From Schlesneria sp. DSM 10557 (GTDB lineage: Bacteria; Planctomycetota; Planctomycetia; Planctomycetales; Planctomycetaceae): DNA of 64,000 nucleotides. Below are positions 45,692 through 54,497 of the stretch, piece by piece. Below the pieces are notes generated by a model. It did no database searches. It was not told where the DNA came from and saw only the letters and a program-made list of their open reading frames with translations. Every line of letters starts with the position of its first letter. Position 1 is the stretch's first letter. Position numbers and translations under genes: made by a program. Where the stretch lies: contig NZ_CP124747.1 of NCBI RefSeq assembly GCF_041860085.1, positions 4,464,001-4,528,000 of the forward strand. Direction: 5' to 3'.

Positions 45692-46803
45692 CAGGAGCTC
45701 AAGACAGGCAATTGGACCTTACGAATCCGCTCTTCATCAGAGCCGGACGTGTTTTCGGGGCCAGGTTCATCGGGAGGAAGTTTCTCTCGAGCGGCGCCGA
45801 GCAACGTCAATTTCACCACTTGTGAGAAGGCTTTGAGAGACCCGAAGGTATCGGCGACCGCGGTCGCTTCGTAGCCACAGTGGACCATGCAGTCGGCACA
45901 TTTGGGGTTTCCGCTGGCGCGGCCATAACGGGACCAGTCGGTCGTATCGAGAAGTTCCTGGAAGGTTTCGCAGTAGCCTTCGTTCAGCAGGTAGCACGGA
46001 CGCTGCCAGCCAAAGAGGTTGTAGGCGGGCATCCCCCAGGGAGTACATTCGAGGTCCCAGTTTCCTTTGAGAAACTCGACGAACAAGGGAGACAGATTGA
46101 AACGCCAGCTTCGCTTGGCATTTCCGACAATCCGTTTGAACAGGTTGGTCGTCTGGTTACGGTGCAGAAACAGATCCTGGCTCGGCGCTTTTTCGTACTG
46201 GTACCCTGGCGAGATCATCATCCCTTCGACACCAAGCCCCATCATGTTGTCGAACATTTCCCGCATCGAATCGGGGTTCGCATTATTGTAGACGGTGGTA
46301 TTGGTGGTGACCCGGAACCCCTTGGCAACCGCTGTCTTGATGGCCTGGATGGCAATGTCGTAAACGCCTTCGCGACAAACGGCGAAGTCGTGTTCTTCTT
46401 TCGGACCGTCGAGGTGGATCGAAAAGGAGAGGTACTTGGAAGGCTTGAACTGATGGATATGCTTTTCAAGCAGAATGGCGTTTGTGCACAGGTAGACGTA
46501 TTTCTTGCGCGCCACCAGTCCTTCAACGATCTCGCCGATCTGGGGATGCAGCAGCGGCTCACCACCGGGAATGGAGATCATCGGGGCGCCACATTCGTCA
46601 ACGGCCTTAAAACACTGTTCGGGGGTGAGATGGCGACGGAGAATATCGACGGGGTACTGAATCTTTCCGCAGCCTGCGCAGGCCAGGTTACAGCGAAACA
46701 GCGGTTCCAGCATCAGAACCAGGGGATAGCGCTTGACGCCCCGAAGCTTCTTGCCGAGGACATAACTTGCGACCGTCCACATTTGCGAAACCGGCACACC
46801 CAT
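45691..46803 (-). CDS. hpnH: Adenosyl-hopene transferase, radical SAM
   Basis: From the ATG at 46803 (CGGAG upstream) the product has 370 residues. The radical-SAM motif CNLACAGC lies near residue 36-43 with LMLEPLFR before it. The HpnH-type context [14 protein letters not shown] and HFxx-like ending [16 protein letters not shown] follow. HpnH joins the adenosyl radical to hopene as the first step of bacteriohopanepolyol side-chain synthesis. No squalene-hopene cyclase or other hpn gene is adjacent here. It is co-transcribed with trmL. Identity is firm; the presence of a full hopanoid pathway is not shown by the window. Confidence 0.93.
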   Translation of the reverse strand: MGVPVSQMWTVASYVLGKKLRGVKRYPLVLMLEPLFRCNLACAGCGKIQYPVDILRRHLTPEQCFKAVDECGAPMISIPGGEPLLHPQIGEIVEGLVARKKYVYLCTNAILLEKHIHQFKPSKYLSFSIHLDGPKEEHDFAVCREGVYDIAIQAIKTAVAKGFRVTTNTTVYNNANPDSMREMFDNMMGLGVEGMMISPGYQYEKAPSQDLFLHRNQTTNLFKRIVGNAKRSWRFNLSPLFVEFLKGNWDLECTPWGMPAYNLFGWQRPCYLLNEGYCETFQELLDTTDWSRYGRASGNPKCADCMVHCGYEATAVADTFGSLKAFSQVVKLTLLGAAREKLPPDEPGPENTSGSDEERIRKVQLPVLSS

Positions 46804-47387
46804 TCGAACAACTCCGTCATGCGGCCATCTTGGATCAGCGGCCAATGAAGTGAGAACGAAACCTTTCCCTGGTCTCGCTGGCAGGCAACCGATGGCGGGA
46901 TTCGTCCGAAACGTCTCTCCACAGTTGACTTATCACTGGCTTATACCGCGAAGGTTTAGCAGTTTTTCCGTTCACTGTCAGCAGTAAACGCTCTTTGAAC
47001 CGCAAGAAGAAGGGCTTCGGAGCGCCTGCTCAGGTCAGGTTGCCGCCGCAACGCCCTTACATCCCGTGCGGCGTCTGATCGGCCAGAGAGCGTTTGCCAG
47101 TCGTTTCCGGCAGGCCTTGATTTCTCGAGGTGGGCTGCCAATTTCGGCTCGCAATCGGGGGGAAGGATGAACAGCGATTTCCGCCCTGGAAGGTGTTGAT
47201 TGGATGGCCACTGCGAAATCGGCAGGCTCTGGGTTACAATCCCCGTGACTTTTCGATCACTTTCTGATACGCCCCCCGTTAGTTGGGGGCTCTGCCCCTC
47301 CCGTTTCCTTCGAAATCGCCCGGCCTCGCCGTTATCGACAACGCTGGCGCAACAGAGGTTCTCGAATTGGAGCCAGATCAATACCTT
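46804..47387. other. Divergent intergenic region, hpnH and nuclease-like gene
   Basis: A stretch of 584 bases between divergent genes. It includes GGGGCTCTGCCCC near 47283-47299, an imperfect hairpin. No gene is supported. Confidence 0.45.
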
Positions 47388-48269
47388 ATGGATCAAGCGA
47401 ATATCTCGAGCACGAGCTCACCGAGCAAAACTGAGTCGCGCTGGAAATGGATTGCGTTGAGCTGCTTCGTCGCGCTGGTGGGATTGATCCTCTGGGACGG
47501 CATGGACCGACGTGCGGCCGATGCAACAGCTCCCCTGCCGCACAGCCCCGCCCCGGCTGGGTCTGATCAGGCCCCCGCCACTTTGACGATTGCCAGCTTC
47601 AACATCCATGGTGGCAAAGGGACTGACGGTGTGCGTAGCGTGTCTCGCATTGCGGATCTCCTGGGAGGAGTCGACTATGCGGGGTTATATGAAGTTCGTG
47701 GAGCGGGGAGCCGCAACGAACCTAATCAGGCCGCCTCGGTGGCAGAACTGAATCGCAGTGGCTGGTTGTTTGCTGCGACAGAGCGGCGGTGGTGGTCTGA
47801 TCATTTTGGGAATGGTCTCCTCTATCGTATTCCCATTCGCTCTGCCCTGCGAATTCCGCTCGTGAACACGCGGGGGAAAGCCTATCGAAATGCGATTCTG
47901 GCGACGGTCCCGCTTCAGCAGGGGGATGTCCGGGTTCTGTCCGTGCACATTGATCGAGAAAAGGACCGGGTACACCAGCTCCAGGCGATGATCGACCTGT
48001 TTCTTGGCCTGCAACCCCCCTGCATCCTGATGGGGGATCTCAACACAATCGCCGGAGACCCGCTCCTCACGAGTCTGCTGGAACGCCCAGGGGTTCACAG
48101 TCCGCTGCATGAGTCCTTGCCAGAGCGATTGTCCTCGCAGAATATCGACTGGATCTTCACGAGGGGCCTCGAAACGGTGAACGTCAGCCTTGTGCAGAAC
48201 ACGGCATCGGATCACCCCGTCGTGAAAGCCGAGTTCCGACTCGAAGGAACGAAGAATCAACCTGACTGA
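47388..48269 (+). CDS. Membrane-anchored endonuclease/exonuclease/phosphatase-family protein
   Basis: From the ATG at 47388 the product has 293 residues. One membrane helix lies near residues 22-38 (IALSCFVALVGLILWDG). The EEP domain follows: LTIASFNIHGGKGTDG, with YAGLYEVRGAGS giving the metal-site Glu, then RVLSVHIDREKDR, CILMGDLNTIAGDP, IDWIFTRG and TASDHPVVKAEF. All catalytic blocks are present. The upstream sequence encodes only a weak leader without a signal peptide, so I chose this ATG, although its ribosome site is poor. It may act on lipids or nucleic acids outside the membrane. Confidence 0.82.
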   Translation: MDQANISSTSSPSKTESRWKWIALSCFVALVGLILWDGMDRRAADATAPLPHSPAPAGSDQAPATLTIASFNIHGGKGTDGVRSVSRIADLLGGVDYAGLYEVRGAGSRNEPNQAASVAELNRSGWLFAATERRWWSDHFGNGLLYRIPIRSALRIPLVNTRGKAYRNAILATVPLQQGDVRVLSVHIDREKDRVHQLQAMIDLFLGLQPPCILMGDLNTIAGDPLLTSLLERPGVHSPLHESLPERLSSQNIDWIFTRGLETVNVSLVQNTASDHPVVKAEFRLEGTKNQPD

Positions 48270-48425
48270 GCGGACGGTATCGTGCACTGTTTCCGCACGG
48301 TGGGCAGTTGCCGCCCATTTGAGTACGCTGCCAAGTCCCAGGATCGCCTCTTCCCGCCATCATGGGCTGACGGTGAGAGAGGATACACTGACTGCACGTT
48401 CTCACTTACGACAACAGGAACCGAG

Positions 48426-50405
48426 ATGTCTCAGATCGTGTCACTTCGTTGGCTGGTGATGTTTCTGGTCGTCGCCTTGTCTCACTTCTCGTTTCAGAGT
48501 GATGCCCTCTACGGCGGTGAGTGGGAAGGATATGAGAAGCGTGATATTCAGGTTGACGGACGCAACGGATTTCTGATCCTGCCCCGGCAGGCCGCGCCAG
48601 GCAAACCCTGGATCTGGAGAACGGAATTCTTCGGACACGAGCCACAGGCGGACCTCGCCCTGTTGCAGCATGGCTTTCATGTGGCCTACGTTGATGTGCA
48701 GAACCTGTACGGCGCACCCGTCGCCCTGGATGCGATGGACGCTTTCTACAGTCACGTCACGAAAGAATTTGGTCTGGCTCCGAAGACTGTGCTGGAAGGC
48801 TTCAGTCGCGGTGGGCTGTTCGCGCTGAACTGGGGGGCTCGGCATCCGGATCGGGTGGCGTGCATCTACAATGACGCCCCGGTGTGTGACTTCAAAAGCT
48901 GGCCCGGAGGCAAAGGCAAAAGTCCAGGCTCAACCGCTGACTGGGAGCGTTTGAAACAGGTCTATCAGTTCGCTGATGAAGCTGCTGCGCTGGCATACAA
49001 ACTGAACCCGGTCGATAACTTGAAACCCCTCGCAGACGCGCGCATTCCTCTGCTGCATGTGTGTGGCGAGACCGATGATGTTGTGCCGATCGAAGAAAAT
49101 TCTCTGCTGCTGGCCGAGCGATACCGCAAGCTCGGTGGTTCCATCACGCTCATCTCCAAGCCGCATTGCAACCACCACCCGCACAGTCTGAAAGACCCCA
49201 CGCACATCGTGAATTTCGTGTTGACGCACACAGGAATTCGCGATCAGGTTCAGCCGGCGGCCACACCATACGGCTACGATTACTTTGAACTACGGGGCGG
49301 CTTAAAGAACAGTCAGGCGAAGTTCCTTAAGGAGAAGCAGGGACGAGTCGCCTTTCTGGGGGGATCGATCACCGCGGCACCGGGCTGGCGGGACAAGGTT
49401 TGCGAGGACCTGAAGCAGCGATACCCCGACACGCAGTTCGAGTTCATTAATGCGGGTATTCCGTCGCTCGGTTCGACCCCCGGAGCGTTTCGTTACAGCC
49501 GGGATGTTCTTGCAAAAGGTCCCGTGGACCTGCTGTTCGAAGAAGCTGCCGTGAACGATGACACGAACGGCTTCTCTGCCATTGAGCAGATTCGGGGGAT
49601 GGAAGGAATCGTGCGCCAGGCCAAACTTGCTAACCCTCACATCGACATCGTGCTGCTGCACTTCGTTGATCCCGGCAAGATCGATCAAATTCACCAGGGC
49701 CAGACTCCGGAAGTGATTGCCAGCCACGAGAAGGTGGCGGCGCACTATGCCCTTCCCTCAATCAATCTGGCCCGCGAAGTCACGGAACGGATTCATGCAG
49801 GCGAATTCACCTGGGAGAAAGACTTCCGTGATCTGCACCCGGCCCCGTTTGGACACGAACTCTACGCCAGTTCCATTCGGCGCCTCCTGAATGCGGCATG
49901 GAAAGACACCCCCACGGCCGACGTTCCCCCTGCGACAGAGTTACCTGCGCCACTGGACCCCTTCAGCTACTTTCGTGGCCGGCTGGTGAGTCCCGCGGAC
50001 GCGGTGGCTTCCCAGGCCCTGACGCTGGAGAAAGGATGGAAGGTTATTCCCAAGTGGGAACCTGGGGATCGTGCCGGGACCAGACCCGGCTTTGTCAACG
50101 TTCCTGCCTTGGTGGCGGAAGAGCCGGGGTCGACATTCAAGTTCAAGTTCCGGGGAACCGGCGCGGGTGTTTTCGTTGCGTCAGGACCCGATACCGGAGC
50201 CGTCGAGTTTCGAGTCGATGGGGGGGACTGGAAGACGCAGGAACTCTTCACGCAGTGGAGTCCGCAACTGCATCTTCCGTGGGCAAAAATGCTCGCTGCG
50301 GAACTGGACTCGGGCGATCATGTGCTCGAACTGAAGGTAGCACCCGGTTCCAACCCGGCGAGCAGAGGGAGCGCCGTGCGTATCATCCACCTGCTGGTGA
50401 ATTAA
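48426..50405 (+). CDS. Fusion of alpha/beta hydrolase, SGNH hydrolase and beta-sandwich
   Basis: From the ATG at 48426 (AGGAA upstream) the product has 659 residues and a signal peptide (LVMFLVVALSHFSFQSDA). Domain 1 (~30-275) is an alpha/beta hydrolase with nucleophile elbow GFSRGG near 127, Asp in CGETDDVVP and His in KPHCNHHPHS. Domain 2 (~300-495) is an SGNH hydrolase with FLGGSIT near 312 (block I), VNDD giving block III Asn, and DLHP with the catalytic Asp-x-x-His. Domain 3 (~510-659) is a beta-sandwich ending DSGDHVLELKV. Two active esterase-type centres in one chain suggest degradation of an esterified polysaccharide, which is inference. Confidence 0.88.
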   Translation: MSQIVSLRWLVMFLVVALSHFSFQSDALYGGEWEGYEKRDIQVDGRNGFLILPRQAAPGKPWIWRTEFFGHEPQADLALLQHGFHVAYVDVQNLYGAPVALDAMDAFYSHVTKEFGLAPKTVLEGFSRGGLFALNWGARHPDRVACIYNDAPVCDFKSWPGGKGKSPGSTADWERLKQVYQFADEAAALAYKLNPVDNLKPLADARIPLLHVCGETDDVVPIEENSLLLAERYRKLGGSITLISKPHCNHHPHSLKDPTHIVNFVLTHTGIRDQVQPAATPYGYDYFELRGGLKNSQAKFLKEKQGRVAFLGGSITAAPGWRDKVCEDLKQRYPDTQFEFINAGIPSLGSTPGAFRYSRDVLAKGPVDLLFEEAAVNDDTNGFSAIEQIRGMEGIVRQAKLANPHIDIVLLHFVDPGKIDQIHQGQTPEVIASHEKVAAHYALPSINLAREVTERIHAGEFTWEKDFRDLHPAPFGHELYASSIRRLLNAAWKDTPTADVPPATELPAPLDPFSYFRGRLVSPADAVASQALTLEKGWKVIPKWEPGDRAGTRPGFVNVPALVAEEPGSTFKFKFRGTGAGVFVASGPDTGAVEFRVDGGDWKTQELFTQWSPQLHLPWAKMLAAELDSGDHVLELKVAPGSNPASRGSAVRIIHLLVN

Positions 50406-50422
50406 CTCGGGGCACAGAGATC

Positions 50423-51349
50423 TCAGGTCGGATCGATCGACAGCCATGTCGCGAGCGGAAGTGCTTTCCAGAGGACGTATGCTACGGGGCCGGCATAAAG
50501 GACGCTGTCCATCAGGTCGAGCAGTCCGCCAAAGCCCGGCAGCAGGCTGGAGGAATCCTTCTTGCCGACATCGCGTTTGATCAGCGATTCGCAGAGGTCA
50601 CCGACCAGGCCGGTCGTTCCCAGGATCAGGCCGTAGACGGCAGATGACCACCATGCAGGTGCCTGCCAGGTGGCGCTCCCCGTGGGGGTGAACAACGGCG
50701 TGGCAAACGAGAGCCACAGGACGGCACCCAGCGCCGAACCAATCAGCGCACCGACGGCACCGGCCCAGGTCTTGCCCGGGGACAAATGCGGAACGAGTTT
50801 ACGCCGACCAAAAAGGCGTCCCAGGGTATAGGCGCCGACGTCGCCCCCTTTCGTCACAATGATCAATGACCCAAGCACCAGATATCCGGCAGCACTACCC
50901 GCCACCCAGCGAAGTTGTGCGACCACGCCCAGCAGCACGCCGATGTAACTGACGATCATCAGTTCGGCACTGAGTGTCTCCATGCTGGCACCTGGTTCGC
51001 GATAGCGGTACGTCGCCAGAAGGAACAGCACCAGGATCGTCATGGCGTAGGCCAGCATGACTTGTGAAAGGGTATTGTCGTCCGAAGGGATCTTGATCGG
51101 CATATGACCGAATCGTCCCCACCATGCGGCCGCCGTAACGAGGACGCAGCAGGCAGAGACGATAAGTCGATTCGGCGTGAATGAGCGTGTCCAGAGCAGA
51201 TCGACCATCTCGCGCGCACCGAAGATGGCGAGGAAGATGAACAAGGCTAAAAGGATCGGTGCGGACGCTCCCAGTCGCGAGTCGAGATAGAAAACTCCTG
51301 CGAAGAGAGGAATCAGTATTGCGGATACGAGAAGACGCCAGATGAGCAT
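50423..51349 (-). CDS. cdsA: Phosphatidate cytidylyltransferase
   Basis: From the ATG at 51349 (GAGG upstream) the product has 308 residues and eight or so membrane helices. It makes CDP-diacylglycerol from phosphatidate and CTP for phospholipid synthesis. Family features are IIVTKGGDVGAYTLGRLFGRRKLVPHLSPGKTWAG and the C-terminal LIKRDVGKKDSSSLLPGFGGLLDLMD, given here as two parts. In the second the usual His and Arg (PGHGG..DRxD) are Phe and Leu, a variation I note but do not read as loss of function. It follows uppS by seven bases, forming an operon. Confidence 0.92.
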   Translation of the reverse strand: MLIWRLLVSAILIPLFAGVFYLDSRLGASAPILLALFIFLAIFGAREMVDLLWTRSFTPNRLIVSACCVLVTAAAWWGRFGHMPIKIPSDDNTLSQVMLAYAMTILVLFLLATYRYREPGASMETLSAELMIVSYIGVLLGVVAQLRWVAGSAAGYLVLGSLIIVTKGGDVGAYTLGRLFGRRKLVPHLSPGKTWAGAVGALIGSALGAVLWLSFATPLFTPTGSATWQAPAWWSSAVYGLILGTTGLVGDLCESLIKRDVGKKDSSSLLPGFGGLLDLMDSVLYAGPVAYVLWKALPLATWLSIDPT

Positions 51350-51356
51350 TCTTGCC

Positions 51357-52166
51357 TCAGTTTGACAAGCCTCCAAACCTCCGGTGCCGCTGCGCGAACT
51401 CACGCAGTGCTGCAAACAGTTCTTCCTGTCCAAAGTCGGGCCAGCATTTTTCGGTGACCCATAACTCTGCGTAACTGATCTGCCAGAGCAGATAATTACT
51501 GATCCGCATCTCGCCTGCTGTGCGGATCACCAGATCGGGATCAGGCATCCCCGCCGTATCCAGGTGTGCTTCCACTGTGGCTTCATCAATCGAGGCCGGA
51601 TCGATCTCGCCTGCTGCGACTCGCCTGGCAATCCGTTGAACGGCATCGGCGATCTCGCCGCGGCTGCCATAGTTGATGGCCAGACACAGTCGCATGCCGG
51701 TGTTATCACGCGCACATTCGTAGGTGCGGTCGATTTCTCGATTGACGCTGTCACTCAGTGCGCTACGGCGTCCGATGACAGCAAAGCGAAGGTTCTGTCG
51801 TTCGATCTCAGCACGCTCTTCGATCAGATACTGTTCGAGAAGCTGCATCAGAAGCTTTTGTTCAAGCTGAGGGCGCTTCCAGTTTTCACTGCTGAAGCAG
51901 TAGAGCGTCAACTGCTGAAGGTTCAACCGTGAGCAACTTTCAATCACGGTTCGAACAGTGGCCACTCCGCGTCGATGTCCTTCGATTCGCGGCAGTCCTC
52001 GTGACTGAGCCCATCGACCGTTACCGTCCATGATAACTGCGATGTGCCTGGGCAGTCGATCAACGGTCAACCCGAATTCCGTGATCTGTTCCAGCGTGTA
52101 GGGATCATCAGCGGAACGTCTCGGCGGGGACGCTGGTGATTGTGATGTGGATGTCGTTGATACCAT
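51357..52166 (-). CDS. uppS: Isoprenyl (undecaprenyl) diphosphate synthase
   Basis: From the ATG at 52166 (GGAGG ten bases upstream) the product has 269 residues. The core begins HIAVIMDGNGRWAQSRGLPRIEGHRRGV with the catalytic Asp, and continues LTLYCFSSENWKRP and DLVIRTAGEMRISNYLLWQ, the allylic and isopentenyl sites of cis-prenyltransferases. It builds the C55 carrier for peptidoglycan and other glycans. The N-terminal ~28 residues are a Ser/Pro-rich extension. The next gene cdsA starts seven bases on, and a CsrA-like gene precedes it by 63 bases on the same strand. Confidence 0.95.
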   Translation of the reverse strand: MVSTTSTSQSPASPPRRSADDPYTLEQITEFGLTVDRLPRHIAVIMDGNGRWAQSRGLPRIEGHRRGVATVRTVIESCSRLNLQQLTLYCFSSENWKRPQLEQKLLMQLLEQYLIEERAEIERQNLRFAVIGRRSALSDSVNREIDRTYECARDNTGMRLCLAINYGSRGEIADAVQRIARRVAAGEIDPASIDEATVEAHLDTAGMPDPDLVIRTAGEMRISNYLLWQISYAELWVTEKCWPDFGQEELFAALREFAQRHRRFGGLSN

Positions 52167-52229
52167 CTGCAAGAAACCTCCGCCCGATTGTGGCTGCGCG
52201 GTCAAGCGAATGGCAAGTCAACGGCGTTG

Positions 52230-52472
52230 TTACAGAGGCGCGGCGTAAGAATTGACCGGTTGAAACTCGATGGCTTCGAATTCTTCGTGAGCGACTTCCA
52301 CCAGAACATCATCGTCTTCAGATTGGACGTAAAGAACTTCTTCGCGGTAACTGGGAGTCGCATGAGGATCGTGAATGCCCAGGAGGACCGAATCGTGCCG
52401 AACTTCCAGCACGTTGATAGTAACCGAACCGACAGTCAAACCTTCGTTCTCAGCTCGCATATAGCAACGCAT
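52230..52472 (-). CDS. Divergent CsrA-like RNA-binding protein
   Basis: The 80-residue product matches CsrA over residues 1-46 with only one gap: EGLTVGSVTINVLEVRHDSVLLGIHDPHATPSYREEVL-type sequence, cited as EGLTVGSVTINVLEVR and PSYREEV. R6 and the REE near 43-45 (the RNA-binding Arg44 region) are kept, whereas Leu4 of CsrA is Tyr. An acidic C-terminal extension of ~30 residues replaces the short helix. GAGG lies before the ATG. It lies just upstream of uppS-cdsA on the same strand. If active, it would bind GGA-containing leaders; the divergence makes this uncertain. Confidence 0.72.
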   Translation of the reverse strand: MRCYMRAENEGLTVGSVTINVLEVRHDSVLLGIHDPHATPSYREEVLYVQSEDDDVLVEVAHEEFEAIEFQPVNSYAAPL

Positions 52473-52683
52473 CGAGCGACCTCATGAGGGACATGAATCG
52501 AGAGATGCCAGAAGGTTCCAAGGAACCAACACGGGGCGGTATTCTGTCGACAGATCATTCCAAGAGCAAGTCGAAATCACGATGTTTTCTAAAGTTGCAA
52601 ATGTGCATATCGAGATGCTTGACACCGCTCATCCAATGTTCTCAGTTGAGATGAATTTGACGTCGTTGTTCTCTTTGCATTGA

Positions 52684-53697
52684 ATGAGCCACAACTTGAA
52701 GCTGGTCATCTATCCCGCTGTCGATGTGGACCGGTTGTCTCGTATTTGCGAAGCCGCGTTACCGATGGATGTCATCAACGCGGGGACGCTCGAAATTGCG
52801 CTGAACGAAATGGAGAATGCTGACGCGTTCTTCGGTAAACTGACACCCGAGCTTCTACAGCGGGCCGCGACACTTCGATGGGTACAATCGCCGACCGCCA
52901 GTCTCGAGCACTTTGTCTTTCCCGAACTGATCAGCCATCCTTGTGTGCTGAGTAACATGCGGGGACTGTTCTCCGACGTTGTCGCCGATCATGTGCTGGG
53001 ATTCATCCTCTGCTTTGCCCGAAACCTGCACATCTACGTTCGTCAGCAGCAACAGGGGCTCTGGTCACCTGTGGGGGATCAGTCCTACGTTGCCAACTTC
53101 GTAAATGCGCCGGGCACCGTCCTGCCCATGGATCGTGCGCATCAGCATCTTTCTGACCGCACCCTGGGGGTGATCGGTGTGGGAAGTATTGGCCAGGAAG
53201 TTCTCCGACGGGGTGCCGCATTCGGCATGTCGCTGGTGGGTGTGGATGCCCGAACGAAAACCCTTCCCGGAGTGCTGGACGATGTCTGGCCCGTGGAACG
53301 ACTGCCTGATCTACTGCAGGTCGCCGACTATGTTGTCGTCGCTGCACCATTGACTCCCGTGACGAGGGGGCTGATTCGGCGACCTCAGTTGCGCATGATG
53401 AAGAAATCTGCGGTCCTCATTAACGTCGGACGTGGACCGATTGTCGATCTGGATGATCTGATTCAATCGCTCCAGGCACACGAGATCGGAGGAGCGGCAC
53501 TTGATGTCACTGACCCGGAACCGCTACCTGCCGACCACCCGCTCTGGACGATGAGCAATGTGATCATCACACCGCACGTGGCAGCCGCGTCCCCGAAGAT
53601 TGCGGAACGTCATCTGGAGACGTTGCTCGAGAACATCAGGTTGTTTGTCCAAGGGAAGCCCCCGGCCACGCAGGTCGATAAAGCGGCCTGGTATTGA
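52684..53697 (+). CDS. D-2-hydroxyacid dehydrogenase family protein
   Basis: The 337-residue product has the NAD-binding motif GVIGVGSIGQEVLRRGA at ~163-179, then LINVGRGPIVDLDDLI with the conserved Arg context, ALDVTDPEPLPADHPLW, and a catalytic His in VIITPHVAAASP. The substrate domain is N-terminal. These enzymes interconvert 2-oxo and D-2-hydroxy acids such as glyoxylate or 3-phosphoglycerate in the cytoplasm; the substrate cannot be read here. The length is normal. It is divergent from the csrA-like operon. The short palindrome follows the stop at 53699. Confidence 0.9.
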   Translation: MSHNLKLVIYPAVDVDRLSRICEAALPMDVINAGTLEIALNEMENADAFFGKLTPELLQRAATLRWVQSPTASLEHFVFPELISHPCVLSNMRGLFSDVVADHVLGFILCFARNLHIYVRQQQQGLWSPVGDQSYVANFVNAPGTVLPMDRAHQHLSDRTLGVIGVGSIGQEVLRRGAAFGMSLVGVDARTKTLPGVLDDVWPVERLPDLLQVADYVVVAAPLTPVTRGLIRRPQLRMMKKSAVLINVGRGPIVDLDDLIQSLQAHEIGGAALDVTDPEPLPADHPLWTMSNVIITPHVAAASPKIAERHLETLLENIRLFVQGKPPATQVDKAAWY

Positions 53698-53698
53698 A

Positions 53699-53715
53699 CT
53701 CGCCCGCAGCGAGGG
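53699..53715. repeat. Short palindromic motif, copy 2
   Basis: CTCGCCCGCAGCGAGGG is identical to part of 15533-15553 and forms CTCGC/GCGAG. It immediately follows the hydroxyacid dehydrogenase stop codon, so it may act in 3' end formation. Confidence 0.6.
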
Positions 53716-53737
53716 GCTGAGATTGCTTCCCCCGGCG

Positions 53738-54391
53738 TTAATGACGGACTTCACCGCTTTGCGAGGTTTGCCAGACCTGACGTGTTGTTACGTCCATCGC
53801 CGTCAGCCACCCACCACGGCAGCAGCCTGTATCAAGACACAGAAGGTGCCCTTCATCGAGCACTTCGGGTTGAGGCGTGTGTCCCAGGACGGCGATCTTG
53901 CCCGAGAAGTGGGGACCGGGAATCGAGTCACGCAGTGATCTCCAGCGAATGGTTTCGTCATCCTGTTGATTCAGCGGAAGGTCAGGTCGGTAGTTCGCGT
54001 GCAGGAAGAAGTGCGTCTCCGTTTCAAAAGACGATCGGCATCCCTGCAGAAATTCAATGTGTCGGACAGGAATCTGATCAAACGAAAGAGGGACGCCGTA
54101 CGACCGTAATGTGGCGTCACCTCCTTTGCTGAGAAAGCGATCGATGCTGGTCCCTTTCAGAACTGCTTCGAGCAACATTTCGTCGTGATTCCCCAGGATG
54201 GGGATCAGGTGGCAGCGCTTCCTTGTCGTCAGCAGACAATCGAGGACTCCGTTGGAATCCGGGCCGCGGTTCACGTAGTCGCCCAGGGTGATCAGCGTGT
54301 CATCCGGTTGCAGATCAATCTGTTCGAGCAGACGTTGCAGTGCGCGTGCGCAGCCGTGGATGTCTCCGATGGCGATGGTTCTGCCCCGCAT
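53738..54391 (-). CDS. PPP-type metallophosphatase
   Basis: The 217-residue product has the three blocks of the phosphoprotein-phosphatase family: AIGDIHGCARAL, LITLGDYVNRGPDSNGVL and IPILGNHDEMLLEA, and a later FFLHANYRPD and AVLGHTPQ His. The second block has Asn where Asp is usual (GDYVDRG). It could dephosphorylate Ser/Thr or cleave diadenosine tetraphosphate. AGGA lies before the ATG. It stands alone. Confidence 0.9.
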   Translation of the reverse strand: MRGRTIAIGDIHGCARALQRLLEQIDLQPDDTLITLGDYVNRGPDSNGVLDCLLTTRKRCHLIPILGNHDEMLLEAVLKGTSIDRFLSKGGDATLRSYGVPLSFDQIPVRHIEFLQGCRSSFETETHFFLHANYRPDLPLNQQDDETIRWRSLRDSIPGPHFSGKIAVLGHTPQPEVLDEGHLLCLDTGCCRGGWLTAMDVTTRQVWQTSQSGEVRH

Positions 54392-54497
54392 GATATGTCC
54401 TGAAGCTGAGTCATCCGTGTCAGTGAAATCCAGAGAGAGGGCAGTTGTCCGGTAGCGGCGGGTTCGCGTGGTTCATCGAGCTCGAGATCGCGGGACG

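Noticed and set aside
45880-46848. Plus-strand frame opposite hpnH
   Set aside because: hpnH has full radical-SAM motifs; the opposite frame has none.
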